Shown here one piece after another: positions 25,158-33,950 of a stretch of 52,812 nt of DNA. The position numbers and the translations under genes are program-made. This DNA is from JABDGZ01 sp964483785 (lineage in GTDB: Bacteria > Omnitrophota > Gorgyraeia > Zapsychrales > Fredricksoniimonadaceae), in assembly GCA_964483785.1 (NCBI GenBank), contig CAZACW010000011.1:1-52812 (forward strand), in the 5' to 3' direction. Every line of letters begins with the position of its first letter. Position 1 is the first letter of the stretch. The notes beneath the pieces are model-generated. The model was not told where the DNA came from. It did no database searches and saw only the letters and a program-made list of their open reading frames with translations.

Positions 25158-25722
25158 AGTCCACCCTTCCTCCTTTGTCGATGAGGGGGCCATCATCGGC
25201 GCCGGCACCAAGATCTGGCATTTCTGCCACATTTTGTCCGGGGCCCGGATAGGCCGCAACTGCAAAATCGGCCAGAATGTCGTCATTCACGGCTCAGTTA
25301 AAATCGGCGACAACGTGAAAATTCAAAACAATGTCTCGATATATGACGGGGTCGTCCTGGAAGACGAGGTTTTTTGCGGGCCTTCCTGCGTATTTACCAA
25401 TATTGTGAATCCGCGCGCGGCCGTTAATCGGCGCGATGCCAAATTTTATGGAAAAATCTTGGTCCGCCGCGGGGCCACCATCGGCGCCAATGCCACCATT
25501 GTCTGCGGCGTTGAAATCGGACAGCATGCCTTTATTGGCGCAGGCGCTGTGGTCACAAAGGACGTCCCGGACCATGCGCTGGTCATAGGCGTCCCTGCCA
25601 AACCCAAGGGCTGGGTATGCGCCTGCGGGGAAACATTAAAAACCGCCAAAGGCCGTTGGCAATGTCCGGTTTGCAAGGCCGTTTATAAAAAAACCAAAGG
25701 CCGCATGCAGGCATGGTCATGA
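25141..25722 (+). CDS. wlbB: Left-handed beta-helix N-acetyltransferase, WlbB/WbpD-like, with C-terminal zinc ribbon
   Basis: 193 aa. Hexapeptide repeats run from residue 5 to about 145 (IGAGTKIWHFCHILSGARIG, IGANATIVCGVEIGQHAFIG), with the WlbB-type insert FTNIVNPRAAVNRR. After VPAKPKGW a tail carries CACGETL and CPVCKAVY, a four-cysteine ribbon. It acetylates the 3-amino group of the UDP-amino-uronic acid using acetyl-CoA. It overlaps the previous gene by 17 nt. Confidence 0.85.
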   Translation: MQPPYEVHPSSFVDEGAIIGAGTKIWHFCHILSGARIGRNCKIGQNVVIHGSVKIGDNVKIQNNVSIYDGVVLEDEVFCGPSCVFTNIVNPRAAVNRRDAKFYGKILVRRGATIGANATIVCGVEIGQHAFIGAGAVVTKDVPDHALVIGVPAKPKGWVCACGETLKTAKGRWQCPVCKAVYKKTKGRMQAWS

Positions 25723-26819
25723 ACATCAAGTTCTTTGATATCCAGAAGCAATATGAACATTACCGGCAGGATATTGACGCCCAGATCCGCACCGTAATAG
25801 AGGAAGGGACCTTCATCATGGGCCGGCAGGTCCAGGAACTGGAGGCCAGGCTGGCTGAATATGCAGGAGTCCCCTATGCGATCGCCTGCGCCAGCGGGAC
25901 AGAAGCCATCCAATTGGCTTTAATGGCCCTTGAGGTCAAACCCGGCGATGAGATCATCACGACCCCGTACACTTTTTTCGCGACCGTTGAAAGCATCGTC
26001 TTATTGGGCGCCAAACCTGTTTTCGTGGATGTCCGCCGCGATACCTGGAACATCGATCCCGCCCAAATCCGGCAAGCCATTGGTCCGCGCACGCGGGGCA
26101 TCGTGGCCGTCAATATGTTCGGCCAATGCGCGGATTATGACGAGATCAACCGGATCGCCAAGGACCATGCTTTGTTTGTGATTGAGGACGGTGCGCAGTC
26201 GTTCGGGGCCAGGTATAAGGGCAGAATGTCTATGACGCTCGCGGATATCGGCTGCACTTCCTTTTTTCCGGCCAAGCCTTTCGGCTGTTACGGCGACGGC
26301 GGCATGGTTTTTACCAAGGACCCCAAAACGGCAGACAGTTTAAAGTCCCTGCGCATGCACGGCTGCGGCCATGCCAAATATGAGCATGAGCGGGCGGGTT
26401 TAAATTCGCGGCTCGACACCTTGCAGGCGGCGATCCTGCTGGCTAAATTCAAACATTTTCCCGATGAATTGGAAAGAAGAAAAAAGATCGCGGCCTATTA
26501 TACCCAGTCATTGAAATCCTTAGTCGAGACCCCGACCATCGCGGCGTCCCAAGAATCTGTTTTTGCCCAGTACAACGTGATCGTTCAGGAGAGGCCCAGG
26601 TTGGAACAACACTTGAAAAATCAGCATGTGCCCTTCGCCGTTTACTATCCCAAACCCCTGCATCTTCAGCCTGCCTTGAGTGCTTTGAAATACGCCCAAG
26701 GCGATTTTCCCAATGCAGAATATATTTGTGCCCATATTTTGGCCTTGCCCATGCATGCGTTTTTGACTCAAGAAGAGCAGGACTGGATCATCGGCGCCGT
26801 TAAACAAGGACTGTCCTAG
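25719..26819 (+). CDS. wlbC: DegT/DnrJ/EryC1 aminotransferase, WlbC/WbpE-like
   Basis: 366 aa from ATG 25719 (ATGA overlap with the acetyltransferase stop); ATG 25713 is a less well spaced alternative. PLP sugar aminotransferase: substrate loop GTFIMGRQVQELE, SGTEAIQLAL, EDGAQSFGA, and the Schiff-base lysine Lys186 in SFFPAKPFGCYGDGG. The last member of the three-enzyme set, it transfers an amino group to the 3-keto sugar. Confidence 0.88.
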   Translation: MNIKFFDIQKQYEHYRQDIDAQIRTVIEEGTFIMGRQVQELEARLAEYAGVPYAIACASGTEAIQLALMALEVKPGDEIITTPYTFFATVESIVLLGAKPVFVDVRRDTWNIDPAQIRQAIGPRTRGIVAVNMFGQCADYDEINRIAKDHALFVIEDGAQSFGARYKGRMSMTLADIGCTSFFPAKPFGCYGDGGMVFTKDPKTADSLKSLRMHGCGHAKYEHERAGLNSRLDTLQAAILLAKFKHFPDELERRKKIAAYYTQSLKSLVETPTIAASQESVFAQYNVIVQERPRLEQHLKNQHVPFAVYYPKPLHLQPALSALKYAQGDFPNAEYICAHILALPMHAFLTQEEQDWIIGAVKQGLS

Positions 26820-26831
26820 ACCGGGGGTCAT

Positions 26832-27794
26832 ATGAGCCTTAGAAATAAAAAAATACTGATAACCGGCGGGGCCGGTTTTATCGGATCCTATCTGGCCGAG
26901 CGGCTGGTGGAGCACAACCGCATAGTTGTCTATGACATATTGCACCGCAACGCCCTGGCCCATACCCCTTTGGCCAAACACAGGAATTTGACCCTGATCA
27001 AAGGCGATGTGATGGATGCGGCCCGCGTCCATAAGGCGGCCCAAGGGGCCCATATCGTAGTCCATATGGCCTCCATCGCGGGCGTGGACACTGTCTTGTC
27101 CATGCCGGTGAGGACCATGGAAGTGGCCATGATCGGCACCTACAATGTGATCAAAGCGGCGCTGAAGCAGCCCAAGGTTGAGCGCTTCATCGATTTTTCC
27201 ACGAGCGAAGTCTTCGGCAGTTATGCTTTTCAAGTCAAGGAATCGGACACCACGACCCTGGGCACGGTGGGGGAAGCCAGATGGACGTATGCGGTCAGTA
27301 AATTGGCCACCGAGCATTTGTCCTTGAATTATTACAAGCAATACGGCTTGCCGGCCTTGTCCATCCGGCCGTTTAACATTTACGGTCCGCGCCAGGTGGG
27401 GGTGGGGGCGGTGCATCGGTTTATTGTCAATGCTTTAAAGAACGAACCCATGATGATCCATAACGACGGCAGTCAGATCCGCTCCTGGTGTTATATCGAT
27501 GATATCGTGGAAGGCACCTTGCTGGCCATGGAAAAAAAAGGGGCGGTGGGCCATGCCTTCAATATCGGCAATCCCCGCAGCACCCTGACCATCTATAATC
27601 TGGCCCTGGCCATACGGCATTTGAGCAAATCAAAATCCAAGATCATATTCCAAAAAAAAGAAATGAAGGACGTTGAATTGCGGGTCCCGGACATTGAGAA
27701 AGCCAGGAAAATTTTAGGCTACAAGCCCCAGATCGATCTGGAGTTTGGCCTGTTGAAAACCATCCATTGGTATAAAAGCCATTTGCATGTTTAG
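26832..27794 (+). CDS. NAD-dependent epimerase/dehydratase (extended SDR)
   Basis: 320 aa. NAD motif TGGAGFIGS at residues 11-19, catalytic Thr124 (FSTSEVFG) and Tyr153/Lys157 (YAVSK). RPFNIYGPRQVGVGAVHRFI and RSWCYIDDIVEG resemble UDP-glucuronate decarboxylases and dTDP/UDP-sugar 4,6-dehydratase relatives. Product uncertain; a uronic acid decarboxylase or a 4-keto-sugar-forming enzyme would each fit with the aminotransferase that follows (8-nt overlap). Confidence 0.8.
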   Translation: MSLRNKKILITGGAGFIGSYLAERLVEHNRIVVYDILHRNALAHTPLAKHRNLTLIKGDVMDAARVHKAAQGAHIVVHMASIAGVDTVLSMPVRTMEVAMIGTYNVIKAALKQPKVERFIDFSTSEVFGSYAFQVKESDTTTLGTVGEARWTYAVSKLATEHLSLNYYKQYGLPALSIRPFNIYGPRQVGVGAVHRFIVNALKNEPMMIHNDGSQIRSWCYIDDIVEGTLLAMEKKGAVGHAFNIGNPRSTLTIYNLALAIRHLSKSKSKIIFQKKEMKDVELRVPDIEKARKILGYKPQIDLEFGLLKTIHWYKSHLHV

Positions 27795-28884
27795 ACTTTC
27801 CCAGCCATCCGTTGGCATTGAAGAAGAAAAGGCCCTTAGGAGCGTTTTGCGGTCCGGTTTTTACGTCCAGGGGCGGCAAGTGGCCGCGTTTGAGGGCCTG
27901 GCAGCCCGTTACCTTAACGTTAAACATGCCATGGCCGTCAATTCAGGGACCTCGGCCCTGCATTTGGCCCTTCTGGCCCTTCGGATCGGCCCAGGGGATG
28001 AAGTGATCGTCCCTGATTACACATTTCCAGCCACGGCCAATGCAGTTGAGCTTTGCCAAGCCAAGGCTGTGATGGTGGACATTGAAGCCCGTACGTTTAA
28101 TATTGACCCGGACCAGATTAAAAAGCATATCACCTCTAAAACCAAGGCTGTTATTCCGGTCCACTTGTTCGGCCAGACCGCGGACATGGACCCTATCCTG
28201 GCCTTGGCCAAAAAATACCGGATCGCCGTGATTGAAGATGCGGCCTGCGCCATGGGCGCCCAATCCAAGGGCCGCAAGGCCGGGAGCTTGGGCACCCTGG
28301 CTTGCTTTAGTTTTCATCCCCGCAAGATCTTGACAACCGGGGAGGGCGGCTTGGTGGTCACCGACGATCAAGCCTTGGCCGGAAGGGTCAAATTATTGCG
28401 TAATCACGGCCTGGAATCCGTCAACGGAAAAATTGACCTTGTCTGTCCAGGGTATAATTACCGCATGACGGAATTACAGGCGGCCATGGGCCTTGTCCAA
28501 TTGAAAAAGCTCCCTTCCTTGATGATGCGGCGGCAAAATTTGGCCAAGGCCTATGCGCAGCAGTTGAGAAACATTCCCTGGCTGTCCCTGCCCGAAACCC
28601 TTGAGGGAAACAGCCATGCCTTTCAAACGTACATCGTCCAATTGGAAGAGCCTCTTGAGCGCGGCCGCTTCATCGCCTATCTCAAACGCAAGGGGATTGA
28701 GGCGAATATCGGCACCTATGCCATGCACCGGTTGAAGTATTATAAACATAAATACCGTCTTCAAGCAGGGCATTATCCCGTTGCAGAAAAGATTTTTCAA
28801 TCGACGGTGGCCCTGCCATTCCATGAGGGATTGACCCTCCAAAACATCCGGACCATTGCTTCCATCATCCGAACATTCCAATGA
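27787..28884 (+). CDS. DegT/DnrJ/EryC1 sugar aminotransferase, second copy
   Basis: 365 aa. SGTSALHLALLAL, VPDYTFPATANAVEL, EDAACAMGA, and Schiff-base Lys180 in CFSFHPRKILTTGEGG. The SFHPRK form is typical of ArnB/PseC/PerA-like 4-aminotransferases rather than the WlbC type upstream. It probably aminates a 4-keto sugar made by the preceding SDR, which could then be N-formylated by the formyltransferase at 33042-33950 (inference). Confidence 0.85.
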   Translation: MFRLSQPSVGIEEEKALRSVLRSGFYVQGRQVAAFEGLAARYLNVKHAMAVNSGTSALHLALLALRIGPGDEVIVPDYTFPATANAVELCQAKAVMVDIEARTFNIDPDQIKKHITSKTKAVIPVHLFGQTADMDPILALAKKYRIAVIEDAACAMGAQSKGRKAGSLGTLACFSFHPRKILTTGEGGLVVTDDQALAGRVKLLRNHGLESVNGKIDLVCPGYNYRMTELQAAMGLVQLKKLPSLMMRRQNLAKAYAQQLRNIPWLSLPETLEGNSHAFQTYIVQLEEPLERGRFIAYLKRKGIEANIGTYAMHRLKYYKHKYRLQAGHYPVAEKIFQSTVALPFHEGLTLQNIRTIASIIRTFQ

Positions 28885-28893
28885 GCGCATATC

Positions 28894-29748
28894 ATGGCCA
28901 TGTCCAAATTTAAAAAAGCGATCGAGCGCTCCAACATCATTTACCATACCCAATTATCCAGGCATTACGATCAAACCCAGCCGCATTTCAACAAGGAGAA
29001 TGTGGTCCAGGTTAAGGCGCGCCTGAAAGGCCTTGCCCGCCGCTGCGGCGCTCAACGGCTTCTGGATATCGGCTGCGGCACAGGATTTGTCTTAGGGATT
29101 GCCAGGCCTTATTTTAAAGAGCTCTATGGGGTGGACATTACGCCGTCCATGCTGAACATCGCAAAAAAGAAATTTGATCGCTTGGAGCATCGGAACATCA
29201 AACTGTTTTTTGCCAACAGCGATGCCCTGCCCTTTGAAGACAGCCATTTCAATGCGGTCACGGCCTACGGGTTTCTGCATCATTTGCCGGATTTGCTGCC
29301 GACCTTCCGGGAGGCTTTCCGGGTCTTAAAAAAAGGCGGGGTTTTATATGCGGACCAGGACCCTAATTTTTATTTTTGGCAGGGCATGCAAGCGATACGG
29401 CATTTAAAAAATATCTCCGGGCCTTTGAAGCTCGAGCGTGATTCCATCTGCGCCCTGCCCAAACTGGTGCGGGGCGCCAAAGGCATCATCATGTCTGCCA
29501 GGACAATCAAGATGGCGGAATACCAAAAGACCAGGGGCGGTTTTCAGGAAGAACGCGTCCGGGCGCTTCTTGGAAAGGCCGGTTTTTCTAAAATCCATTA
29601 TGAATATTGCTGGTTCAGCCAGGAAGGCCGGGTGATCAGGGACCTGTCCTTGAAATCAGCCTTGTATTTCGAAGAGCATCTGCGCGCGGCTTTGCCGTTG
29701 AGCCGGCCTTTGTTTAAATACGTCAGGATCATCGCCGAGAAAGCATGA
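28894..29748 (+). CDS. Class I SAM-dependent methyltransferase
   Basis: 284 aa. Motif I LLDIGCGTG at residues 56-64, acidic loop GVDITPSMLNIAKKKF, post-motif FANSDALPFEDSHFNAVTAYGFLHHL, and FREAFRVLKKGGVLYADQDPN. Methyltransf_11 type. Substrate unknown; a sugar or lipid-linked intermediate is plausible from context. The stop overlaps the next start (ATGA). Confidence 0.8.
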   Translation: MAMSKFKKAIERSNIIYHTQLSRHYDQTQPHFNKENVVQVKARLKGLARRCGAQRLLDIGCGTGFVLGIARPYFKELYGVDITPSMLNIAKKKFDRLEHRNIKLFFANSDALPFEDSHFNAVTAYGFLHHLPDLLPTFREAFRVLKKGGVLYADQDPNFYFWQGMQAIRHLKNISGPLKLERDSICALPKLVRGAKGIIMSARTIKMAEYQKTRGGFQEERVRALLGKAGFSKIHYEYCWFSQEGRVIRDLSLKSALYFEEHLRAALPLSRPLFKYVRIIAEKA

Positions 29749-30647
29749 AAAGAATAGCTGTCTTGGGGGCTTCGGGGTTTTTAGGAAAGCCGCTGTGCGC
29801 ATACTTAAAAGAGCGCAAAGTCCGCCTGTACTTATGCAGCCGCAGAGGCGGACATTGGAAAGGTTTAAAGATAGACCGGGTCGATGTGAGGGAAAAGGGC
29901 GCCTTGCAGCATTGGCTGAAAGGTAAAAAAGTGGACGGTGTTTTTTATTTGTCTGCGGTTCTGCCCAATACGGGTTCCCGGCAGGATTGGAAACTTTTGC
30001 AGGATAATCTGGCCATGCACCACAGTGTGCTGGAGTGCTGGATCAAGCAAAGGTTTCATCTGATCTATGCATCATCAACGGCAGTTTATGGGCATGGCCC
30101 CTTGCCTTGGAAGGAGACCAGCGTCCCCAAGCCGGGGGATATGTATGCGCTTTCCAAATTGATGGGCGAACAGATTTTGACCCGCGGCTCCAGGATGGAG
30201 AAACTTCCTTTACAGGTATTGCGCATCCACGCACCCTATGGGATCAAACAAGATCACAAGACGGTCGTTAATATTTTTATGGAAAACGCTTTAAAAGATG
30301 CGGATTTGGAACTTTTCGGTACAGGGCAACGCGTTCAGGATTTTATTTATGTTCAGGACATTGCCCAGGCGTTTTGGAAAGCCTGCATGGCCCGGCACAA
30401 TGGGGTTTACAACATCGCCGGCGGGTCATTGATCACCATGCGGCAATTGGCCAGGGCCATTGTCCGGATCACGGGTTCAAAATCCAAAATTATTTGTAAT
30501 GGCCGGCCAGACCCGCAGGAAAAATTTAAGATTAGGATCAGCACAGCCAAGGCCGTCCGGGAACTTAAATTCAACAGCCAATATACACTGGAATCCGGAC
30601 TCAGGGGGATGATGGCTTTGTACCGAGGGGGCAAAAAATCAAGATAG
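29745..30647 (+). CDS. NAD-dependent epimerase/dehydratase, second copy
   Basis: 300 aa. GASGFLG at residues 8-14, Ser110/Thr111 (YASSTAVYG), Tyr133 and Lys137 (MYALSK). C-terminal RISTAKAVRELKF is the usual epimerase ending. Specificity cannot be told. It overlaps the 5' end of the next reading frame by 10 nt. Confidence 0.8.
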   Translation: MKRIAVLGASGFLGKPLCAYLKERKVRLYLCSRRGGHWKGLKIDRVDVREKGALQHWLKGKKVDGVFYLSAVLPNTGSRQDWKLLQDNLAMHHSVLECWIKQRFHLIYASSTAVYGHGPLPWKETSVPKPGDMYALSKLMGEQILTRGSRMEKLPLQVLRIHAPYGIKQDHKTVVNIFMENALKDADLELFGTGQRVQDFIYVQDIAQAFWKACMARHNGVYNIAGGSLITMRQLARAIVRITGSKSKIICNGRPDPQEKFKIRISTAKAVRELKFNSQYTLESGLRGMMALYRGGKKSR

Positions 30648-31321
30648 GCATTTTTTCCGATATCCACGGGAATTTCAGCGCCTTAAAGGCCGTGTTGGAG
30701 GCCTTTGACGCAAGGAAGGTTTCTAAAAAGATTTGTTTGGGGGATTTGGTGGGGTATTTTCATCAATCACTCCAGGTTTTGGAGGCCATGAGGACTTCGG
30801 GGATACCGACGCTGTTAGGCAATCACGATGCGTATTTAATCGGGACCTTACCCTGCCCGCCGCATCTATGGCCCTTGACCGGGCTTGAGGCGGTCAAGGA
30901 CCGGATTTCCGCGGACCAGCGCCGGTGGCTGGCGGACTTGCCTTTGACCCTGCAAGAGCAGATTGACGGCAAAAAGCTCGCTTGTTTTCATGCCAGCCCG
31001 TGGAAACCGTTGGAAGAGTACATTTATCCCGACCACGCCTCCTTTGACCGTTTTGCCGCCTTGCCTTGGGACTATGTTTGTTTGGGGCACACGCATCATC
31101 CTATGTTCAAAAAAATGGGCAGATGCGCCATTGTCAATCCCGGTTCCTGCGGCCAGCCCAGGCACGGGGACCATCGCGCCTGCGCCGCCATCGTTGACAT
31201 GGCCCGGGACGCTGTGGAATTCTTGACGGTCGAATACGATACGTCCTCCTTTATCCGGGAAGCGCGGCAAAACGGCGTGTCTGAAAAAATCATCCATGTC
31301 CTGGAGCGTTCACTGACATGA
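30638..31321 (+). CDS. Calcineurin-like metallophosphoesterase, non-canonical start (ATC likely)
   Basis: 227 aa if started at 30638. The metal motifs are IFSDIHGN (residues 5-12), GDLVG, GNHD, CFHASPW and GHTHHP, all of the YfcE/MJ0936-like family. The first ATG/GTG/TTG-type start in frame is GTG 30692, which would remove the DxH motif. The frame between upstream genes has ATC at 30638, where family members have the M of MKIGIFSDIHGN, with AGGGGG at 30626-30630 seven bases upstream. ATA 30644 or ATT 30650 are the other options. Substrate unknown; a phosphodiesterase in a sugar cluster is unusual. Confidence 0.75.
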   Translation: MKIGIFSDIHGNFSALKAVLEAFDARKVSKKICLGDLVGYFHQSLQVLEAMRTSGIPTLLGNHDAYLIGTLPCPPHLWPLTGLEAVKDRISADQRRWLADLPLTLQEQIDGKKLACFHASPWKPLEEYIYPDHASFDRFAALPWDYVCLGHTHHPMFKKMGRCAIVNPGSCGQPRHGDHRACAAIVDMARDAVEFLTVEYDTSSFIREARQNGVSEKIIHVLERSLT

Positions 31322-32385
31322 AAACAAAGATCAAGGTGCTGATTGCAGGCGCCGGCGGAGGGGGAGTCGGCGTTGAAGTGATGAAGGCCTTAAGGCTTTT
31401 GGGGCCGAAATATGTCCTTTATGCCGCTGACATGTCGCCTCTAAGCTTCGGGCTGCATTTGGCTGACAAGGGATTTCTTGTGCCGCCGGCCACTTCCAGG
31501 ACCTATGTCTCAAGCTTGTTGTCAGTCTGCCGAAAGGAAAAAATCCGGGTCCTCATCCCAGGTTCTGATCCGGATTTAAAAGCGATATCCCTTCATCAAG
31601 CCCGGTTTGAAGCAGAGCATATCTTGGCGGCGGTCAACTCGCCTCAAGTGATCCGCATCGGCCTTGATAAAATCAAGACCATGCAGACCCTGAAAGACCA
31701 TGATTTCCGTGTTCCTCAAACGGTTTTAGTCCAAACGCAAAAAGACATCTCCAAGGTCCATTTTTTTCCATGCGTCATCAAGCCCAGGGCCGGCAGCGGC
31801 GGGTCCAAATTCACCTTCGTGGCCCAAGACCGCAAGGAACTTGAATTTTTTTGTGCGTACAGCTTGAAGTATGGGCAAAAGCCCCTGGTCCAGTCCTACA
31901 TCGGCTCGGCAGATGCCGAGTATACGATCGGCGTGCTTTCAGACCGGTCCGCCAAGATCTTATCTACCGTCGGCATCAGGCGGTTTATCAAAAGCGGGCT
32001 TTCCAACCGTTTCAGCATCGCCGCGCGATCCAAAAAAGGCGGGTCCTTGTGCGTCTCATCCGGTCTGACGCAGGGAGAAATTATTTTTAACCAAGCCATC
32101 TTGAAAGAAGCCGGCCGCATTGCCGCGGCCCTTGGTTCCCGCGGGCCCTTGAACATCCAGGGACGATGGGCCGGCGGCCGCCTGTATACCTTTGAAATCA
32201 ATCCGCGTTTTTCTGGAACGACCTACATGCGGGCCTTGGCCGGGGTCAATGAACCTGACCTATGGATCGATCATCATGTCCTGGGCCGGCCGCTTCCTCA
32301 TGCCATCACTCTTAAGCCCGGGACCATTTTAAGAGGATTATACGAAAAATTTATCCCGGAAAAGAAGTCTTTTAAAACACCATGA
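31318..32385 (+). CDS. ATP-grasp family ligase (CarB/PylC-like)
   Basis: 355 aa. A Rossmann-like N-terminal part (VLIAGAGGGGVGVEVMKAL) is followed by the ATP-grasp core: PCVIKPRAGSGGSKFTFV (nucleotide loop), PLVQSYIGSADAEYTIGVL and TFEINPRFSGTTYMRALAGVN with the metal-binding E-x-N. This type ligates a carboxylate to an amine. In an amino-sugar cluster it could add an amino acid to a sugar amine or carboxyl (inference). ATGA overlaps both upstream and downstream. Confidence 0.8.
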   Translation: MKTKIKVLIAGAGGGGVGVEVMKALRLLGPKYVLYAADMSPLSFGLHLADKGFLVPPATSRTYVSSLLSVCRKEKIRVLIPGSDPDLKAISLHQARFEAEHILAAVNSPQVIRIGLDKIKTMQTLKDHDFRVPQTVLVQTQKDISKVHFFPCVIKPRAGSGGSKFTFVAQDRKELEFFCAYSLKYGQKPLVQSYIGSADAEYTIGVLSDRSAKILSTVGIRRFIKSGLSNRFSIAARSKKGGSLCVSSGLTQGEIIFNQAILKEAGRIAAALGSRGPLNIQGRWAGGRLYTFEINPRFSGTTYMRALAGVNEPDLWIDHHVLGRPLPHAITLKPGTILRGLYEKFIPEKKSFKTP

Positions 32386-33059
32386 ACAATGTCTCAGTCG
32401 TTATTTACGGCGTGGATGAGGGGAAGAATTTCGAGTCTGTCGTCGTGGAAGCGCAAGCATGTTTGAAAACCTGCGCTGGGCAGTATCAGTTTATACTGGT
32501 GGATGACGGAAGCCGCGATGACACCCTCCGGGTTTTGTCCAAGCTTTTGGCGGGCCTGCCGGATGCCAAGATCATCACCCATGCGAAGCGTCGAGGCATA
32601 GGGGCGTGTTTAAAAGACGGATTTCAGGCCGCAGACCTGGATCTGGTCACGTTCATGCCCGCGGACGGACAGATTGATCCAGGGGATTTGGCCAGGATGG
32701 TGCAGGCCATGGAAGGGGTTGATTTTGTCACCAGTTATTATGAATCGACTTCCTTTCCCCTGGTCCGGCGGATCATGTCGAAATCCGTACGCTGGCTGGT
32801 CTTTGTCCTGTTTGGCCCCTCTCCCCGCATCGAAGGTTCCTACATGTTCCGCCGAAAAATTCTGCAAAACATCACGCTCAAATCCGATGCGTTTACGGTC
32901 AATTTCGAATTTGTCATCAAAGCCCATCGCCAGGGCTTTACCTGCAAGGAAATCCCCACCCAAAGCCGCAAGCGCCTCTCCGGCGAGTCCAAGGTGGTCA
33001 ATACCAAGACCATATTCAATGTGTTTTGTGAGATTATAAAGCTACGGTTGGACCGTTAA
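32382..33059 (+). CDS. Family 2 glycosyltransferase, polyprenyl-phosphate sugar synthase type
   Basis: 225 aa with no obvious membrane helix pair. GT2 motifs FILVDDGSRDDT and TFMPADGQIDP (DXD equivalent), followed by GSYMFRRKIL and SRKRLSGESKVV, a DPM1/GtrB-like pattern. Such enzymes make polyprenyl-phosphate-linked sugars, the donors used by GT-C enzymes like those at 16507-24111. It converges with the formyltransferase gene (18-nt 3' overlap). Confidence 0.82.
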   Translation: MNNVSVVIYGVDEGKNFESVVVEAQACLKTCAGQYQFILVDDGSRDDTLRVLSKLLAGLPDAKIITHAKRRGIGACLKDGFQAADLDLVTFMPADGQIDPGDLARMVQAMEGVDFVTSYYESTSFPLVRRIMSKSVRWLVFVLFGPSPRIEGSYMFRRKILQNITLKSDAFTVNFEFVIKAHRQGFTCKEIPTQSRKRLSGESKVVNTKTIFNVFCEIIKLRLDR

Positions 33060-33950
33060 TCTTTGACGGATGGATTTGACGGGCTTGCTGCACTCCCAGG
33101 CCGTGATTTTTAATTTCCCCTTGCCCGTAATGACAATAAAAAATTCCTGGTCGATGGCGCAAATTTGACCAGGTACGGCGCAATACAGTTCCCGGTCTTT
33201 GTACAGCTCTGCCTTCCAGATTGTGATTCTCTCTCCCTCCAGGAAGGCATATGCCCCTGCAAAAGGTTTGCTCGAGGCGCGGATAAGCCGATGGATTTGG
33301 GCGGCCGGATCTTCCCACCGGATCAGGCTGTCTTGCGGTCTGCGGGGATAACAGCGCATGGATCCCTTGCCCTTGATATCCGCATATTTGAGGGCGTATT
33401 GAGGATTTTTTTGCAAGGCAAGGATGGCCTTGTTAAAGAGAAGGGGAATTTGGCCTTCGGCCCATTGATACACATCACCGATAGAGGTCGTATTCTTAAT
33501 CGGGATTTTGTTTTGCGAGAGGATACGGCCGCAATCCAATTGATCAGCTTCGACGAGATGGATGGAGAGGACAATGTTCTTTTCGCCTTTGATCAGGGCC
33601 CAGTTGGCGCAGGCATTGCCCCTGTAGCGGGGCAGATCTCCCAAGTGCGCGTTTAAGATCCCGTGCTTAAAAAGGCGGATGTCCTCCTTGGTAAAGATAT
33701 GCGTCCAATTGACGCTGACGGCGATATCAGCGCCCTTGATCGCCTTGAGGATTCCCGGGTCCATCAGGCTTTTTGCCATAAAGAAGGGAAGGTTATGCTG
33801 CCGGGCCAGGTCTTGAAAATCCGCTTCTTTTTTGCTGTATTCCGGCGCTGCCTTGGTCGTGATGATGGCCTTGATCTCATGGCCCGCCGCCGATAAAGCG
33901 GTGATGGCATTCCAAAGAAAGGATGTTCTGCCGATGGCCGCTATTTTCAT
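33042..33950 (-). CDS. Formyltransferase, Fmt/ArnA-like (amino-sugar N-formyltransferase)
   Basis: 302 aa. The 10-formyl-THF-dependent triad Asn100-His102-Asp139 is present (ILNAHLGDLPRYRG; DQLDCGRIL), followed by a C-terminal OB-like domain. It is not the housekeeping Fmt: the usual HxSLLP reads HLGDLP, and it sits among amino-sugar genes, so N-formylation of a 4- or 3-amino sugar is likely. Translationally coupled to the deacetylase upstream (ATGA on the minus strand). Confidence 0.85.
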   Translation of the reverse strand: MKIAAIGRTSFLWNAITALSAAGHEIKAIITTKAAPEYSKKEADFQDLARQHNLPFFMAKSLMDPGILKAIKGADIAVSVNWTHIFTKEDIRLFKHGILNAHLGDLPRYRGNACANWALIKGEKNIVLSIHLVEADQLDCGRILSQNKIPIKNTTSIGDVYQWAEGQIPLLFNKAILALQKNPQYALKYADIKGKGSMRCYPRRPQDSLIRWEDPAAQIHRLIRASSKPFAGAYAFLEGERITIWKAELYKDRELYCAVPGQICAIDQEFFIVITGKGKLKITAWECSKPVKSIRQRLTVQP

